Origin: Ferruginibacter sp.
GTDB lineage: Bacteria; Bacteroidota; Bacteroidia; Chitinophagales; Chitinophagaceae
Reading direction: 5' to 3'
Assembly: GCA_018882645.1 (NCBI GenBank)
Contig: VERM01000002.1
Location: 1 to 23,840 of the forward strand
DNA: 23,840 nucleotides
In this document: piece by piece, positions 1 to 7,985 of the stretch
Layout of the letters: every line of letters begins with the position of its first letter
Position numbering within the stretch: the first letter of the stretch is position 1
The notes under the pieces: generated by a model
What the model was told of the DNA's origin: nothing
Databases searched by the model: none
Seen by the model: the letters and a program-made list of their open reading frames with translations, nothing else
Translations under genes and position numbers: made by a program

Positions 1-213
1 GCGTGTAACAGTAACAGTGATGCAGATGTGATCAGCGGAAAAGTGAAATGGGAAAACATTTTATCAGAAAAAAAATTAAGCGCCGATCATATCCATGAAT
101 TTATATGTGAGTCGGCCGAGAGAAATTATACGCATGTGAGATTGAACATATATCCCGACGGAGGGATCAGCCGCTTGCGATTGATTGGTCTCAAAAAAAG
201 TGAACATAAATGA
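1..213 (+). CDS. alc: Allantoicase, C-terminal end (partial)
   Basis: The 3' end of a gene that starts before the window; frame 1 is open from base 1 to TGA at 211-213, giving 70 residues. The segment THVRLNIYPDGGISRLRL near the end matches the C-terminal signature of allantoicase, which hydrolyses allantoate to ureidoglycolate and urea. The preceding WENIL and HIHEF elements also fit the end of the second allantoicase repeat. The gene overlaps the following urate oxidase gene by four bases (ATGA at 210-213), so the two are almost certainly co-transcribed and translationally coupled. An ATG at 28 is in frame but lies inside the domain and is not the true start. The assignment rests on a short fragment, but the motif and the neighbours agree. 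Confidence 0.85.
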   Translation, partial: ACNSNSDADVISGKVKWENILSEKKLSADHIHEFICESAERNYTHVRLNIYPDGGISRLRLIGLKKSEHK

Positions 214-1613
214 CTGTTGTATTAACATATGGTTTACTCGGATTTGTATTGATTCTACTGACATTCACATCCTATAAACTTTCTACTTTGATAAAAGCTG
301 CAAAGGAGCTGGAGAATTCTTCCAGTGAGGAGCGACTTAATGCTGTACAAAATCTGATGTACTCATTAATTGTACTTGTTATCATTACAACAATAGCCTA
401 TACCTATTACTGTGTACAAAATTCACCCTGGGAAAGCCATCTGGTGGAGTGGCTCAACATTATTGTAAGGGTAATGCACATCACTTTTGGTATTGCATGG
501 ATTGGCGCTTCATTTTATTTTGTATTTCTTGAGAATGCGCTCAATAGAACAGATAATGTGCGCGATGAGCTTGCCGGAAATCTTTGGGCCGTTCATGGCG
601 GAGGGTTTTATTATCTCGAAAAATACAAGATCGCACCCAAACAAATTCCTAAACATCTGCACTGGTTTAAATACGAAGCCTACTTCACATGGGTGAGCGG
701 ATTTTGCCTGCTCTTTATTGTTTATTATTTCAATACTTCTGCGTTATTGATAGATAAAAATGTACTTGACATCGGTCCTTGGCAGGCCATCAGCATTGGC
801 ATCGGATCTTTTTTGGCAGCATGGTTGATATACGACGTGCTGTGCAAAACTGTCCTTAAAAAAAACAATCTTTTATTTACAATCATCGGCTTCACAATTC
901 TTGTTGTGTTTGCTTTTTTTTATGCGCATGTATTTAGCGCAAGAGCAGCTTTTATACATTTCGGCGCTATGATCGGGAGCATTATGGTTGCCAATGTTTT
1001 CTTCGTCATCATTCCTTCTCAAAAAGCAATGGTAAAAGCAGCTAAAGAAAACAAACCTCTAAATCCCCAACTCGGAAAAAATGCATTGGCAAGATCCATT
1101 CACAATAACTATTTTACTTTGCCCGTTTTATTTGTGATGGTGAGCAACCATTTCCCCAGCACATTCGGATATAAATTTCCATGGATTACGCTGATGATTA
1201 TTACCCTGGCAAGCGCCGGAATAAAACACTATCTGAACCTAAGAGAAAAAAACATTCAAAGTTTTTGGGTATTCCCGATATCGGTTGCTGTTCTGCTGGC
1301 AGCTGCTTTTATTTCGGCGCCTGCAAAAAATCCGAATGCATGCAAATCCGACGTAAGCATCAATGAAATCAATTCAATCATTCAAAAACGTTGCGTAAGC
1401 TGTCACTCATCACGTCCAACAGATGATTTTTATAAAACGGCACCCAACGGAGTGGTATATGATACTCCTGAAGATATCGTGAAGAAAAAAGACTTAATTA
1501 TGCAGCGCGTAGTGATCACGAAAACGATGCCACAGAACAATAAAACAAACATTACAGAAGAGGAAAGGAATCTGATTCGTTGTTGGATTGAACAAGGCGC
1601 TAAAATAAAATAA
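210..1613 (+). CDS. puuD: Membrane-bound urate oxidase with C-terminal cytochrome c domain (PuuD type)
   Basis: A 467-residue integral membrane protein. Residues 1-370 hold about eight or nine hydrophobic segments, with conserved-looking stretches such as VRVMHITFGIAWIGASF (87-103), WAVHGGGFY (126-134) and FIHFGAMIGSIMVANVFF (248-265). After the last membrane span comes a soluble cytochrome c domain with a heme c attachment site CVSCH (395-399) and a likely methionine axial ligand in KTMP (438-441). This layout is that of PuuD, known to oxidise urate to 5-hydroxyisourate while passing electrons to cytochromes rather than making H2O2. The gene overlaps allantoicase by four bases and precedes the enzymes for the next two steps. 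The cytochrome domain should face the periplasm. I see no missing motif and the length is typical. Confidence 0.92.
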   Translation: MTVVLTYGLLGFVLILLTFTSYKLSTLIKAAKELENSSSEERLNAVQNLMYSLIVLVIITTIAYTYYCVQNSPWESHLVEWLNIIVRVMHITFGIAWIGASFYFVFLENALNRTDNVRDELAGNLWAVHGGGFYYLEKYKIAPKQIPKHLHWFKYEAYFTWVSGFCLLFIVYYFNTSALLIDKNVLDIGPWQAISIGIGSFLAAWLIYDVLCKTVLKKNNLLFTIIGFTILVVFAFFYAHVFSARAAFIHFGAMIGSIMVANVFFVIIPSQKAMVKAAKENKPLNPQLGKNALARSIHNNYFTLPVLFVMVSNHFPSTFGYKFPWITLMIITLASAGIKHYLNLREKNIQSFWVFPISVAVLLAAAFISAPAKNPNACKSDVSINEINSIIQKRCVSCHSSRPTDDFYKTAPNGVVYDTPEDIVKKKDLIMQRVVITKTMPQNNKTNITEEERNLIRCWIEQGAKIK

Positions 1614-1641
1614 CCGAATATTGCAATCTCAATTGTAGAAT

Positions 1642-2481
1642 ATGAATGTACTGGAATTTAATAAACTTGATAGTAATGTAGCAGAAAAAGAACTTTTTTC
1701 ATGCTGTGGTTCTCAAAAATGGACATCCTTTCTGATGAAACATTTCCCATTTAGTTCTGCTGAAGATCTTGTAAGTAAGGCAACGGATATCTGGTATAAT
1801 AAATGTCTTGCTGATGACTGGCGAGCATCTTTCTCTCATCATCCTAAAATTGGAGATACCTCCTCACTGAAAAAAAAATATGCCGGTGATGAACAGTCAA
1901 GCGTAAAAAGCGCTTCAGCTTCAACCATTGAATCTCTTGCGAAGGCAAATGAAGATTATGAAAATAAATTTGGTTTTATTTTTATTGTTTGCGCCAGCAG
2001 AAAATCGGCAGAGGAAATGCTGAGGTTGCTTAAAGACAGACTATCAAACAATACCCATGATGAAATGAATATCGCTATGGGTGAGCAGCATAAGATAACT
2101 ATCATTCGGTTAAAAAAATTATTGGATAGCGAAAACTGGAACTGGCTGAAACCAAGTCAACTTACCACACATGTGCTCGATACTTCGATTGGCAAACCGG
2201 GAAAAGACATTACCATAAAACTACAATCGGCCATCGGAGCAGTAATCGCACAAGGCGTTACGAACAGCGACGGGAGAATTGGCGACTTGTTGCCCCCTGA
2301 GAGAACGCTTGCTTCCGGAAATTATTCTATAATTTTTGATACCGGTACTTATTTTGCCTCGAACAACATAAAAGGATTTTATCCTGAAGTAGATATTCAA
2401 TTTACGGTTACAGATGATACTCACTATCACGTTCCTTTATTAATTAACCCCTTTGGTTACTCCACTTACAGGGGAAGTTAA
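1642..2481 (+). CDS. Bifunctional OHCU decarboxylase / 5-hydroxyisourate hydrolase (UraD-UraH fusion)
   Basis: A 279-residue fusion. Residues 1-165 are an OHCU decarboxylase (UraD) domain, with HHPKIGD at 66-72 containing the catalytic histidine and FGFIFIVCASRKSAEEML at 110-127. Residues 173-279 are a transthyretin-like 5-hydroxyisourate hydrolase (UraH), with LTTHVLDTSIGKP (174-186), HYHVPLLINPFGYS (261-274) and the C-terminal YRGS tetrapeptide that marks HIU hydrolase rather than transthyretin. The linker is only some eight residues. The two activities act in series after urate oxidase and give S-allantoin: HIU to OHCU by UraH, then OHCU to allantoin by UraD. The domain order equals that of the plant allantoin synthase fusion. 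All visible catalytic positions are present, so both halves should be active. The gene starts 28 bases after the urate oxidase gene. Confidence 0.93.
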   Translation: MNVLEFNKLDSNVAEKELFSCCGSQKWTSFLMKHFPFSSAEDLVSKATDIWYNKCLADDWRASFSHHPKIGDTSSLKKKYAGDEQSSVKSASASTIESLAKANEDYENKFGFIFIVCASRKSAEEMLRLLKDRLSNNTHDEMNIAMGEQHKITIIRLKKLLDSENWNWLKPSQLTTHVLDTSIGKPGKDITIKLQSAIGAVIAQGVTNSDGRIGDLLPPERTLASGNYSIIFDTGTYFASNNIKGFYPEVDIQFTVTDDTHYHVPLLINPFGYSTYRGS

Positions 2482-2516
2482 AATATCATTTTCATAAAGA
2501 AGCCTAAATAAATAAT

Positions 2517-3857
2517 ATGAGTGTATCCATTCCTTCGAACAAAAAAGACCAGCTGTTTGAGCAATTAAAAAAAGCGAATACCCGATTTCAAAAGATTTAT
2601 CCCGGCGACAGAAGTGATCGTCAGCCTGTTCATACTTTGTATGGAGGAGCTAATCTTTTTAAATACGATGCCGCGAAGGCGCTGGGAGAAAGATCACTCG
2701 AAATATTTCAGACCTATGCCCCAGATGCCGAAACTTTCGGAAATGTATTTGGATTGGATACAAAAACAGATTTCAGCAGCAAAATATATCAAAAAGTAAT
2801 TGCCAAATTAAAATCGGAAGCTATTGAAGATTTTCGAATTGATTTTGAAGACGGCTATGGCAACAGAAGCAATGAGGAAGAAGATGAAACCGCTGCATTT
2901 GCCGCTAAAGAAGTGGCAAAAGGAATGAAAGAAAAAACATTGTCTCCTTTTATCGGTATTCGCATAAAACCTTTTACTGAAGAAATGAAAGAGAGAGGAT
3001 TGAGGACACTGGATATTTTTGTAAGTACATTAGTAAAAGAGACGAACGGAATATTACCGGAAAACTTTGTGGTGATGCTGCCTAAAGTTACCATTCCAGA
3101 GCAACCAGCGACACTCGCCGGATTCTTTGATATTTTGGAAGATGAATTAACCCTTGCTAAAGGCTCTTTGAAAATGGAGATGATGGTGGAAACCACGCAA
3201 TCCATTATGGCAATTGATGGCACCAATCCTTTGAACAAATTTATAGAAGCAAGCAACGGCAGGTGTATAGCCATGCATTTCGGCACATACGACTATACGG
3301 CTTCATGCAGCATTACTGCAAGATACCAGGAGATGGATCATCCTGTTTGTGATTTTGCACATCACATGACGAAAGTTGCATTGGCTCACACCGGTATCTG
3401 GCTCAGTGATGGCGCTACCAATACGATGCCGATCGGACCACATCGCGGCGAAAATCTTTCTGCACAACAATTGCAAGAAAACAGAGAAGTAGTCTGGCGC
3501 GCATGGAAAAAAGGATATGATCATATCCGCCATTCTCTCTGGAATGGATTTTATCAGGGTTGGGATTTGAATCCTGCTCAGTTCCCCATGCGCTACACAG
3601 CCGTTTATGCATTTTTCCTGGAGAGCTATGATGATGCGGTGGAAAGATTAAAAACATTTGTTGAGAAAGCTGCCAGAGCAACTTTAATCGGTGATGTATT
3701 TGATGATGCAGCCACCGGACAAGGTTTGCTGAATTATTTCCTACGCGCATTAAACAGCGGTGCCATTACAGAAGAAGAAGTGTTGGCAACCGGACTGACA
3801 CTCGACGAAATACGCGGACGCTCTTTCAAAAAGATTTTGGAAAACAGAAAAAAATAA
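2517..3857 (+). CDS. CitE/HpcH-type aldolase-lyase superfamily protein of the purine cluster, exact reaction unknown
   Basis: A 446-residue soluble protein with no signal peptide. It shows the landmarks of the HpcH/HpaI aldolase, citrate lyase beta and malate synthase superfamily: FRIDFEDGYG (106-115) with acidic metal ligands, the active-site-like IRIKPF (148-153), MLPKV (187-191), the metal-ligand glutamate in MVETTQS (223-229), and a WDLNPAQFPMRY segment (349-360) resembling the HPAQ signature of CitE-like enzymes. It is longer than classical CitE (about 290 residues). It appears to match proteins named only as uncharacterised aldolases, DUF6986 in current nomenclature as I recall it. Its place in a urate-allantoin operon suggests a role in using or making glyoxylate, ureidoglycolate or a related acid, but that is inference. 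It lies 35 bases after the UraD-UraH gene and 3 bases before xdhC. Confidence 0.75.
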   Translation: MSVSIPSNKKDQLFEQLKKANTRFQKIYPGDRSDRQPVHTLYGGANLFKYDAAKALGERSLEIFQTYAPDAETFGNVFGLDTKTDFSSKIYQKVIAKLKSEAIEDFRIDFEDGYGNRSNEEEDETAAFAAKEVAKGMKEKTLSPFIGIRIKPFTEEMKERGLRTLDIFVSTLVKETNGILPENFVVMLPKVTIPEQPATLAGFFDILEDELTLAKGSLKMEMMVETTQSIMAIDGTNPLNKFIEASNGRCIAMHFGTYDYTASCSITARYQEMDHPVCDFAHHMTKVALAHTGIWLSDGATNTMPIGPHRGENLSAQQLQENREVVWRAWKKGYDHIRHSLWNGFYQGWDLNPAQFPMRYTAVYAFFLESYDDAVERLKTFVEKAARATLIGDVFDDAATGQGLLNYFLRALNSGAITEEEVLATGLTLDEIRGRSFKKILENRKK

Positions 3858-3860
3858 AGG

Positions 3861-4823
3861 TTGCAAATCTGGGAGTTTATACACCAAAAACTTATCGCCT
3901 CTCATGAGGTCATTCTTCTTTGTGTGATTGAAAGCAAGGGCAGCTCTCCCGGTAGAAGAGGATTTAAAATGGCCGTTTCCTCAGATGATGATTTTACAGG
4001 TACCATTGGTGGCGGCATCATGGAATTCAAGCTCGTTGAAAAAGCAAAATATCTGCTCCAAAATAAAGTTGACGAGGTATCTGTAATGGAGCAGTTTCAC
4101 GATAAAGAACATTCCTCACAACAATCCGGAATGATATGTTCCGGCAGTCAGAAAATTGCATTTGTCCCCATAAACCACACTGATTTCAATACAATTAAAG
4201 TTTTGAAAGAAAGCAGAACAGATAATCAAAAGTGTTTTCAACTTTCACCCAATGGAATTGAAATGTATCACGACACGAAAAATGAACTGGTATACATCTC
4301 ACAGAATGAATGGGAATACCGCGAAGTGTTGAATCAACGTTCTGTCATTCATATCATTGGAGGCGGGCACATTAGTCTTGCTTTATCTGAAATGATGCAC
4401 ATGCTCAATTTTTATGTACATGTGTATGATGACAGAAAAGACTTAAACACATTTCATGAAAATGATTTCGCTGATGAGAAGCATTTGATTGATTACACAA
4501 CAATAAAAAGCCAACTGAAAGCAACCTCATCCGATTTTGTAGTCATTATGACAATAGGCTATCGAACGGACAAATTGGTATTAAAACAAATAATTGATCA
4601 ATCATTTTATTATATCGGCATGTTGGGAAGTGAAAATAAAATCAAAATAATGTTTGATGAACTAAGAGAAGAAGGATTTAACAGTGATTATTTAGACAAG
4701 GTGTTTGCACCTGTAGGAATCAATATATATAGTCAGACCACAAAAGAGATTGCCGTAAGCATCTCAGCAGAAATTATCAAAGAAAAAAATAAAGTTTTAC
4801 CTTCAGGCAGAGGTAATAAATAA
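3861..4823 (+). CDS. xdhC: XdhC-family xanthine dehydrogenase maturation factor
   Basis: A 320-residue XdhC/CoxI family protein. The N-terminal domain has ESKGSSPGRRG (24-34), GTIGGGIME (47-55) and SGMICSGSQ (89-97), with Cys93 at the conserved position that in characterised XdhC proteins helps bind Moco. The C-terminal half is a Rossmann-like domain beginning IHIIGGGHISLAL (163-175). XdhC binds Moco, supports its sulfuration and inserts it into xanthine dehydrogenase. The start is a TTG at 3861, three bases after the preceding stop; no in-frame ATG lies near, and the resulting N-terminus (MQIWEFIHQKL) aligns well with the family. An AAAGG sits directly against the start, too close to be a normal ribosome binding site. 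The gene joins the purine genes to the Moco genes; the dehydrogenase itself is not in the window. Confidence 0.9.
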   Translation: MQIWEFIHQKLIASHEVILLCVIESKGSSPGRRGFKMAVSSDDDFTGTIGGGIMEFKLVEKAKYLLQNKVDEVSVMEQFHDKEHSSQQSGMICSGSQKIAFVPINHTDFNTIKVLKESRTDNQKCFQLSPNGIEMYHDTKNELVYISQNEWEYREVLNQRSVIHIIGGGHISLALSEMMHMLNFYVHVYDDRKDLNTFHENDFADEKHLIDYTTIKSQLKATSSDFVVIMTIGYRTDKLVLKQIIDQSFYYIGMLGSENKIKIMFDELREEGFNSDYLDKVFAPVGINIYSQTTKEIAVSISAEIIKEKNKVLPSGRGNK

Positions 4824-4831
4824 AGCAAATT

Positions 4832-5812
4832 ATGCTTTTAGATACATTTGGACGAAGTCATAACTATTTGAGAATTTCAATTACCGATAATTGCAATTTT
4901 CGCTGCTTCTATTGCATGCCCGAAGATGATTATGATTTTACTCCGCCTGCCAGATTAATGCAGAAAGACGAAATTATTCATTTAACTAAACTATTTGTTG
5001 ATCTGGGAGTAAATAAAATAAGATTAACAGGCGGTGAGCCATTAATGAGAAAAGATGCCGGCGAAATCATAGAGGCTATATCTTCCTTACCCGTCTCCCT
5101 CTTTCTGACTACAAATGGAACAAGGTTACATGAATTTGAAGCTACCATAAAAAATGCGGGTATAAAAGTAATCAATATCAGTCTGGATACACTTAACCGG
5201 GAAAAATTTCTGTTATTAACCAAACGCAATCAGTTTGATCTGGTTTATAAAAATATCTTGCTGATGATTGATAAGGGTGTACGAGTAAAGGTTAACATGG
5301 TGGTAATGAAAGGAATTAATGAAAATGAAATCAATGATTTTATTGAATGGACAAAAAACACAGCGATACACATCAGATTCATTGAATTCATGCCATTCAC
5401 AGGAAACAAATGGACGAGTAATAAAGTGTTTACCTGGGAAGAAATACTTGGACTGATTGGCAAGCGCTTTTCATTTGTTCCATTAGAAAATGACAAAAAC
5501 GATACTGCTAAAAGTTATTCAATAGAAGGGCACCTCGGCAGCTTTTCCGTTATCAGCACCATGAGCGCGCCATTTTGCAGCACTTGCAATCGGATTAGGC
5601 TTACCGCTGATGGCAAATTAAAAAACTGTTTGTTCTCCAAAGATGAAACTGATTTGCTTACCGCATACCGAAAGGGTGAAGATGTAATCAATTTAATTCA
5701 AAAAAACATACTAAATAAAAAGAAAGAGCTCGGTGGACAATTCAATAACGATTACGAAAATTTGAATCCTGAAATAATATCAAACAGATCAATGATTAAC
5801 ATCGGAGGATAA
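4832..5812 (+). CDS. moaA: GTP 3',8-cyclase, Moco biosynthesis step 1
   Basis: A 326-residue radical SAM enzyme. The N-terminal cluster motif is CNFRCFYC (Cys21, 25 and 28), preceded by LRISITDN, and LTGGEP (65-70) is the SAM-binding element. The second [4Fe-4S] cluster, specific to MoaA, is ligated by Cys249, Cys252 and Cys266 (CSTCNRIRLTADGKLKNC). The protein ends in Gly-Gly, as MoaA proteins do. It converts GTP to 3',8-cyclo-7,8-dihydro-GTP, the substrate of MoaC, encoded further down as the MoaC-MoaB fusion. The start lies eight bases after the xdhC stop. The codons of the terminal Gly-Gly create a GGAGG six bases before the next start. Confidence 0.96.
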   Translation: MLLDTFGRSHNYLRISITDNCNFRCFYCMPEDDYDFTPPARLMQKDEIIHLTKLFVDLGVNKIRLTGGEPLMRKDAGEIIEAISSLPVSLFLTTNGTRLHEFEATIKNAGIKVINISLDTLNREKFLLLTKRNQFDLVYKNILLMIDKGVRVKVNMVVMKGINENEINDFIEWTKNTAIHIRFIEFMPFTGNKWTSNKVFTWEEILGLIGKRFSFVPLENDKNDTAKSYSIEGHLGSFSVISTMSAPFCSTCNRIRLTADGKLKNCLFSKDETDLLTAYRKGEDVINLIQKNILNKKKELGGQFNNDYENLNPEIISNRSMINIGG

Positions 5813-5814
5813 AA

Positions 5815-6996
5815 ATGATATCAGTAAAAGAAGCAAAAAAAATCATTAGTAACAACATTACTCTTCTCAGTGAAAAACGTTTGCCTTTGATTGAATCCAA
5901 CGGCAAATTATTGAGAGAAGACATCTATTCTCCGATTGATCTTCCTCCATTCAATCAATCCTCTGTTGACGGATATGCTTTTTGTTTTGATGAATGGAAA
6001 AAAGCAAACAAACTGACAATTGAAGGCGAAGTCCAGGCTGGCAACACTTCAAATACAGTCATTACAAATCATACAGCAGTAAGAATTTTTACCGGAGCTC
6101 CTATCCCGTTTGGTACAGACACTGTAGTTATGCAGGAAAAAACAACTGAAGAAAATGGAATTTTAAACATTGATGACAATACCATTCAAAAAGGAAGTAA
6201 CGCAAGAATAAAAGGAGCAGAACTGAAAAAAGGCAGTTTGGCTGTCAGGAAAGATACATTAATCAATGCAGCATCTATTGCTTTTCTGGCGGGTATGGGC
6301 ATCCCTGAAGTATTGGCAATACCCAATCCCGCTGTCAGCATAATCATTACAGGAAATGAGCTGCAACAGATTGGAGATGATTTGACCTCAGGAAAAATAT
6401 ATGATTCGAATTCTTTTGCTTTGACGGCAGCACTACATAAACAAAAAATATTCGACATCAATATTATTTATGTAAAAGATAATCTTGATAGCATCTCAGA
6501 AGCGCTGAAAAAATGTATTGAGCAATCAGATTTAATTTTATTGACCGGAGGTGTGAGTGTAGGCGAATATGATTTTGTGATTCGTGCAAGTGAAAATTGT
6601 GGAGTGAAAAATCTTTTTCACAGAATCAAACAGCGCCCCGGAAAACCATTGTTCTTCGGAAAAAAAGACAATAGCATTATTTTTGGATTACCCGGAAATC
6701 CCGCTTCTGTTTTAACCTGTTTTTATGAATATGTGCTGCCGGCACTGGAAAAAATGACAGGCCAAATACATTCATTAAAGAAAATAAATTCCCCGATCAT
6801 GAATGAATTTAAAAAAGCGGCGGGACTTACTCATTTTCTAAAAGGTTGGTATGACGGAAAGGTAGTCAGGATATTAGAAGGACAGGAGTCTTATAAACTA
6901 AGTTCCTTTGCCCAAGCAAATTGTCTGGTAATCATAGACGAAGATGAAACTGAATCAACTGAAGGCGATATGGTTGAACTGCATTTGTTGCCGTAA
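5815..6996 (+). CDS. moeA: Molybdopterin molybdenumtransferase
   Basis: A 393-residue MoeA, which inserts molybdenum into adenylylated molybdopterin. Visible motifs are PPFNQSSVDGYA (44-55), TGAPIPFGTDTVV (93-105), ITGNEL (178-183), LLTGGVSVGEYDF (242-254), RPGKPLFFG (274-282) and GLPGNPASVL (291-300). These cover domains I, III and IV of the fold, and the length is normal. The start is two bases after the moaA stop, and GGAGG at 5804-5808 gives an unusually clear ribosome binding site for this phylum. It adenylates nothing itself; the MoaB-like half of the MoaC-MoaB fusion downstream should supply adenylylated molybdopterin. Confidence 0.96.
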   Translation: MISVKEAKKIISNNITLLSEKRLPLIESNGKLLREDIYSPIDLPPFNQSSVDGYAFCFDEWKKANKLTIEGEVQAGNTSNTVITNHTAVRIFTGAPIPFGTDTVVMQEKTTEENGILNIDDNTIQKGSNARIKGAELKKGSLAVRKDTLINAASIAFLAGMGIPEVLAIPNPAVSIIITGNELQQIGDDLTSGKIYDSNSFALTAALHKQKIFDINIIYVKDNLDSISEALKKCIEQSDLILLTGGVSVGEYDFVIRASENCGVKNLFHRIKQRPGKPLFFGKKDNSIIFGLPGNPASVLTCFYEYVLPALEKMTGQIHSLKKINSPIMNEFKKAAGLTHFLKGWYDGKVVRILEGQESYKLSSFAQANCLVIIDEDETESTEGDMVELHLLP

Positions 6997-7006
6997 ATGT
7001 CAAATT

Positions 7007-7744
7007 ATGAGTCCTGATATTCTATTTTGTTTATTGCTATTTATCGTAGCATTTCTATACGCTTCTATCGGACATGGTGGTGCAAGCGGCTATCTGGCAT
7101 TGATGGCCTTGTTCAGTTTTTCTCCCGAGGTAATGAAGCCATCTGCATTGTTATTAAATCTTTTTGTATCTCTTATTGCTTTTATTCAATATTACAGAAC
7201 AGGAAATTTCAACTGGAAGGTATTCATACCATTTGCCGTGGCATCCATACCTTTTGCATTTTGGGGAGGCGTTTTAAAAATCGATCCATTATTGTATAAA
7301 AGAATGTTGGGTTTGATTTTACTCATTCCGGCCATAAGGTTTATCCTTTATAAAAAACATGCTGAAATTATTGAGAAAAAACAACACGCAGGCATTTCCT
7401 TTATCATCGGAGGTTCTATCGGATTTATGTCGGGTTTGATTGGTATTGGAGGTGGTGTAATTTTAACCCCTGTATTATTGTTGTTGAAATGGTGCGATAT
7501 GAAAAAAGCGGCCGGGATCAGTGCCTTATTTATTTTTGTAAATTCGCTATCCGGAATGGGTGGGCAACTGATGAAAGGAGTACAGTTCAGCAGTAATATT
7601 CTGCTTTATGTAGGAATTGCATTCACAGGCGGAATGGTTGGATCCTATCTGGGTTCAAAGAAGTTGAACAATACTGTACTGTTGTATCTTTTATCTCTGA
7701 CATTAATGATGGCTTCTTACAAACTGTTGTTCACTGCCGCATAA
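7007..7744 (+). CDS. TauE/SafE-family membrane permease
   Basis: A 245-residue integral membrane protein with about eight hydrophobic segments and the internal two-fold repeat of the TauE/SafE (sulfite exporter-like) family. The repeats open with YASIGHGGASGYLA (18-31) and SGLIGIGGGVILTPVLLLL. The family moves sulfite, sulfonates and other small anions, but the substrate cannot be read from the sequence. A longer reading from ATG 6944 would overlap moeA by 53 bases and add a cysteine-rich, non-family N-terminus; ATG 7007, ten bases after the moeA stop, begins directly at the first membrane span and is preferred. It sits between moeA and moaD in one transcription unit, so a role linked to Moco or to the purine pathway is likely but undefined. 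Confidence 0.85.
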   Translation: MSPDILFCLLLFIVAFLYASIGHGGASGYLALMALFSFSPEVMKPSALLLNLFVSLIAFIQYYRTGNFNWKVFIPFAVASIPFAFWGGVLKIDPLLYKRMLGLILLIPAIRFILYKKHAEIIEKKQHAGISFIIGGSIGFMSGLIGIGGGVILTPVLLLLKWCDMKKAAGISALFIFVNSLSGMGGQLMKGVQFSSNILLYVGIAFTGGMVGSYLGSKKLNNTVLLYLLSLTLMMASYKLLFTAA

Positions 7745-7756
7745 AGCATTTCAAAA

Positions 7757-7984
7757 ATGGAAATAACCATACGCTCATTTGGCTCAATTGCTGATATTAC
7801 CGGTAAAACATTTTTATTAAAAGATGTCACTGACATAGAAACCCTGAAGCAGAAATTATACGATGCTTATCCTGAGCTGATCCATAAAAGTTTTATAATT
7901 AGTGTGGACAAGAAAATTGCCACCAACGAAACCATTTTACCTAACGCTGCGGTTGCACTGTTACCGCCATTCTCCGGAGGATAA
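7757..7984 (+). CDS. moaD: Molybdopterin synthase sulfur carrier subunit
   Basis: A 75-residue ubiquitin-like protein ending LLPPFSGG. The C-terminal Gly-Gly is the site of adenylation by MoeB and of the thiocarboxylate that donates sulfur to precursor Z in molybdopterin synthase. Length, the FGSIADITGK N-terminal strand region and the NAAVALLPP tail are typical of MoaD. It lies 12 bases after the permease gene and one base before moeB; the Gly-Gly codons give a GGAGG five bases upstream of the moeB start. Its partner MoaE is encoded two genes downstream. Confidence 0.95.
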   Translation: MEITIRSFGSIADITGKTFLLKDVTDIETLKQKLYDAYPELIHKSFIISVDKKIATNETILPNAAVALLPPFSGG

Positions 7985-7985
7985 T

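Noticed and set aside
210..1613. The membrane protein as an ordinary cytochrome c oxidase subunit
   Set aside because: No copper/heme-copper oxidase motifs are present, and the membrane half plus C-terminal heme c domain and the adjacent allantoicase and UraD-UraH genes fit PuuD.
2855..3286. A 143-codon minus-strand reading inside the CitE-like gene
   Set aside because: It is the complement of a clearly conserved coding region; Ser/Ile-rich low-complexity composition fits an antisense shadow.
6944..7006. An upstream start for the TauE/SafE permease
   Set aside because: It would overlap moeA by 53 bases and add 21 residues unlike the family; ATG 7007 starts right at the first membrane span.
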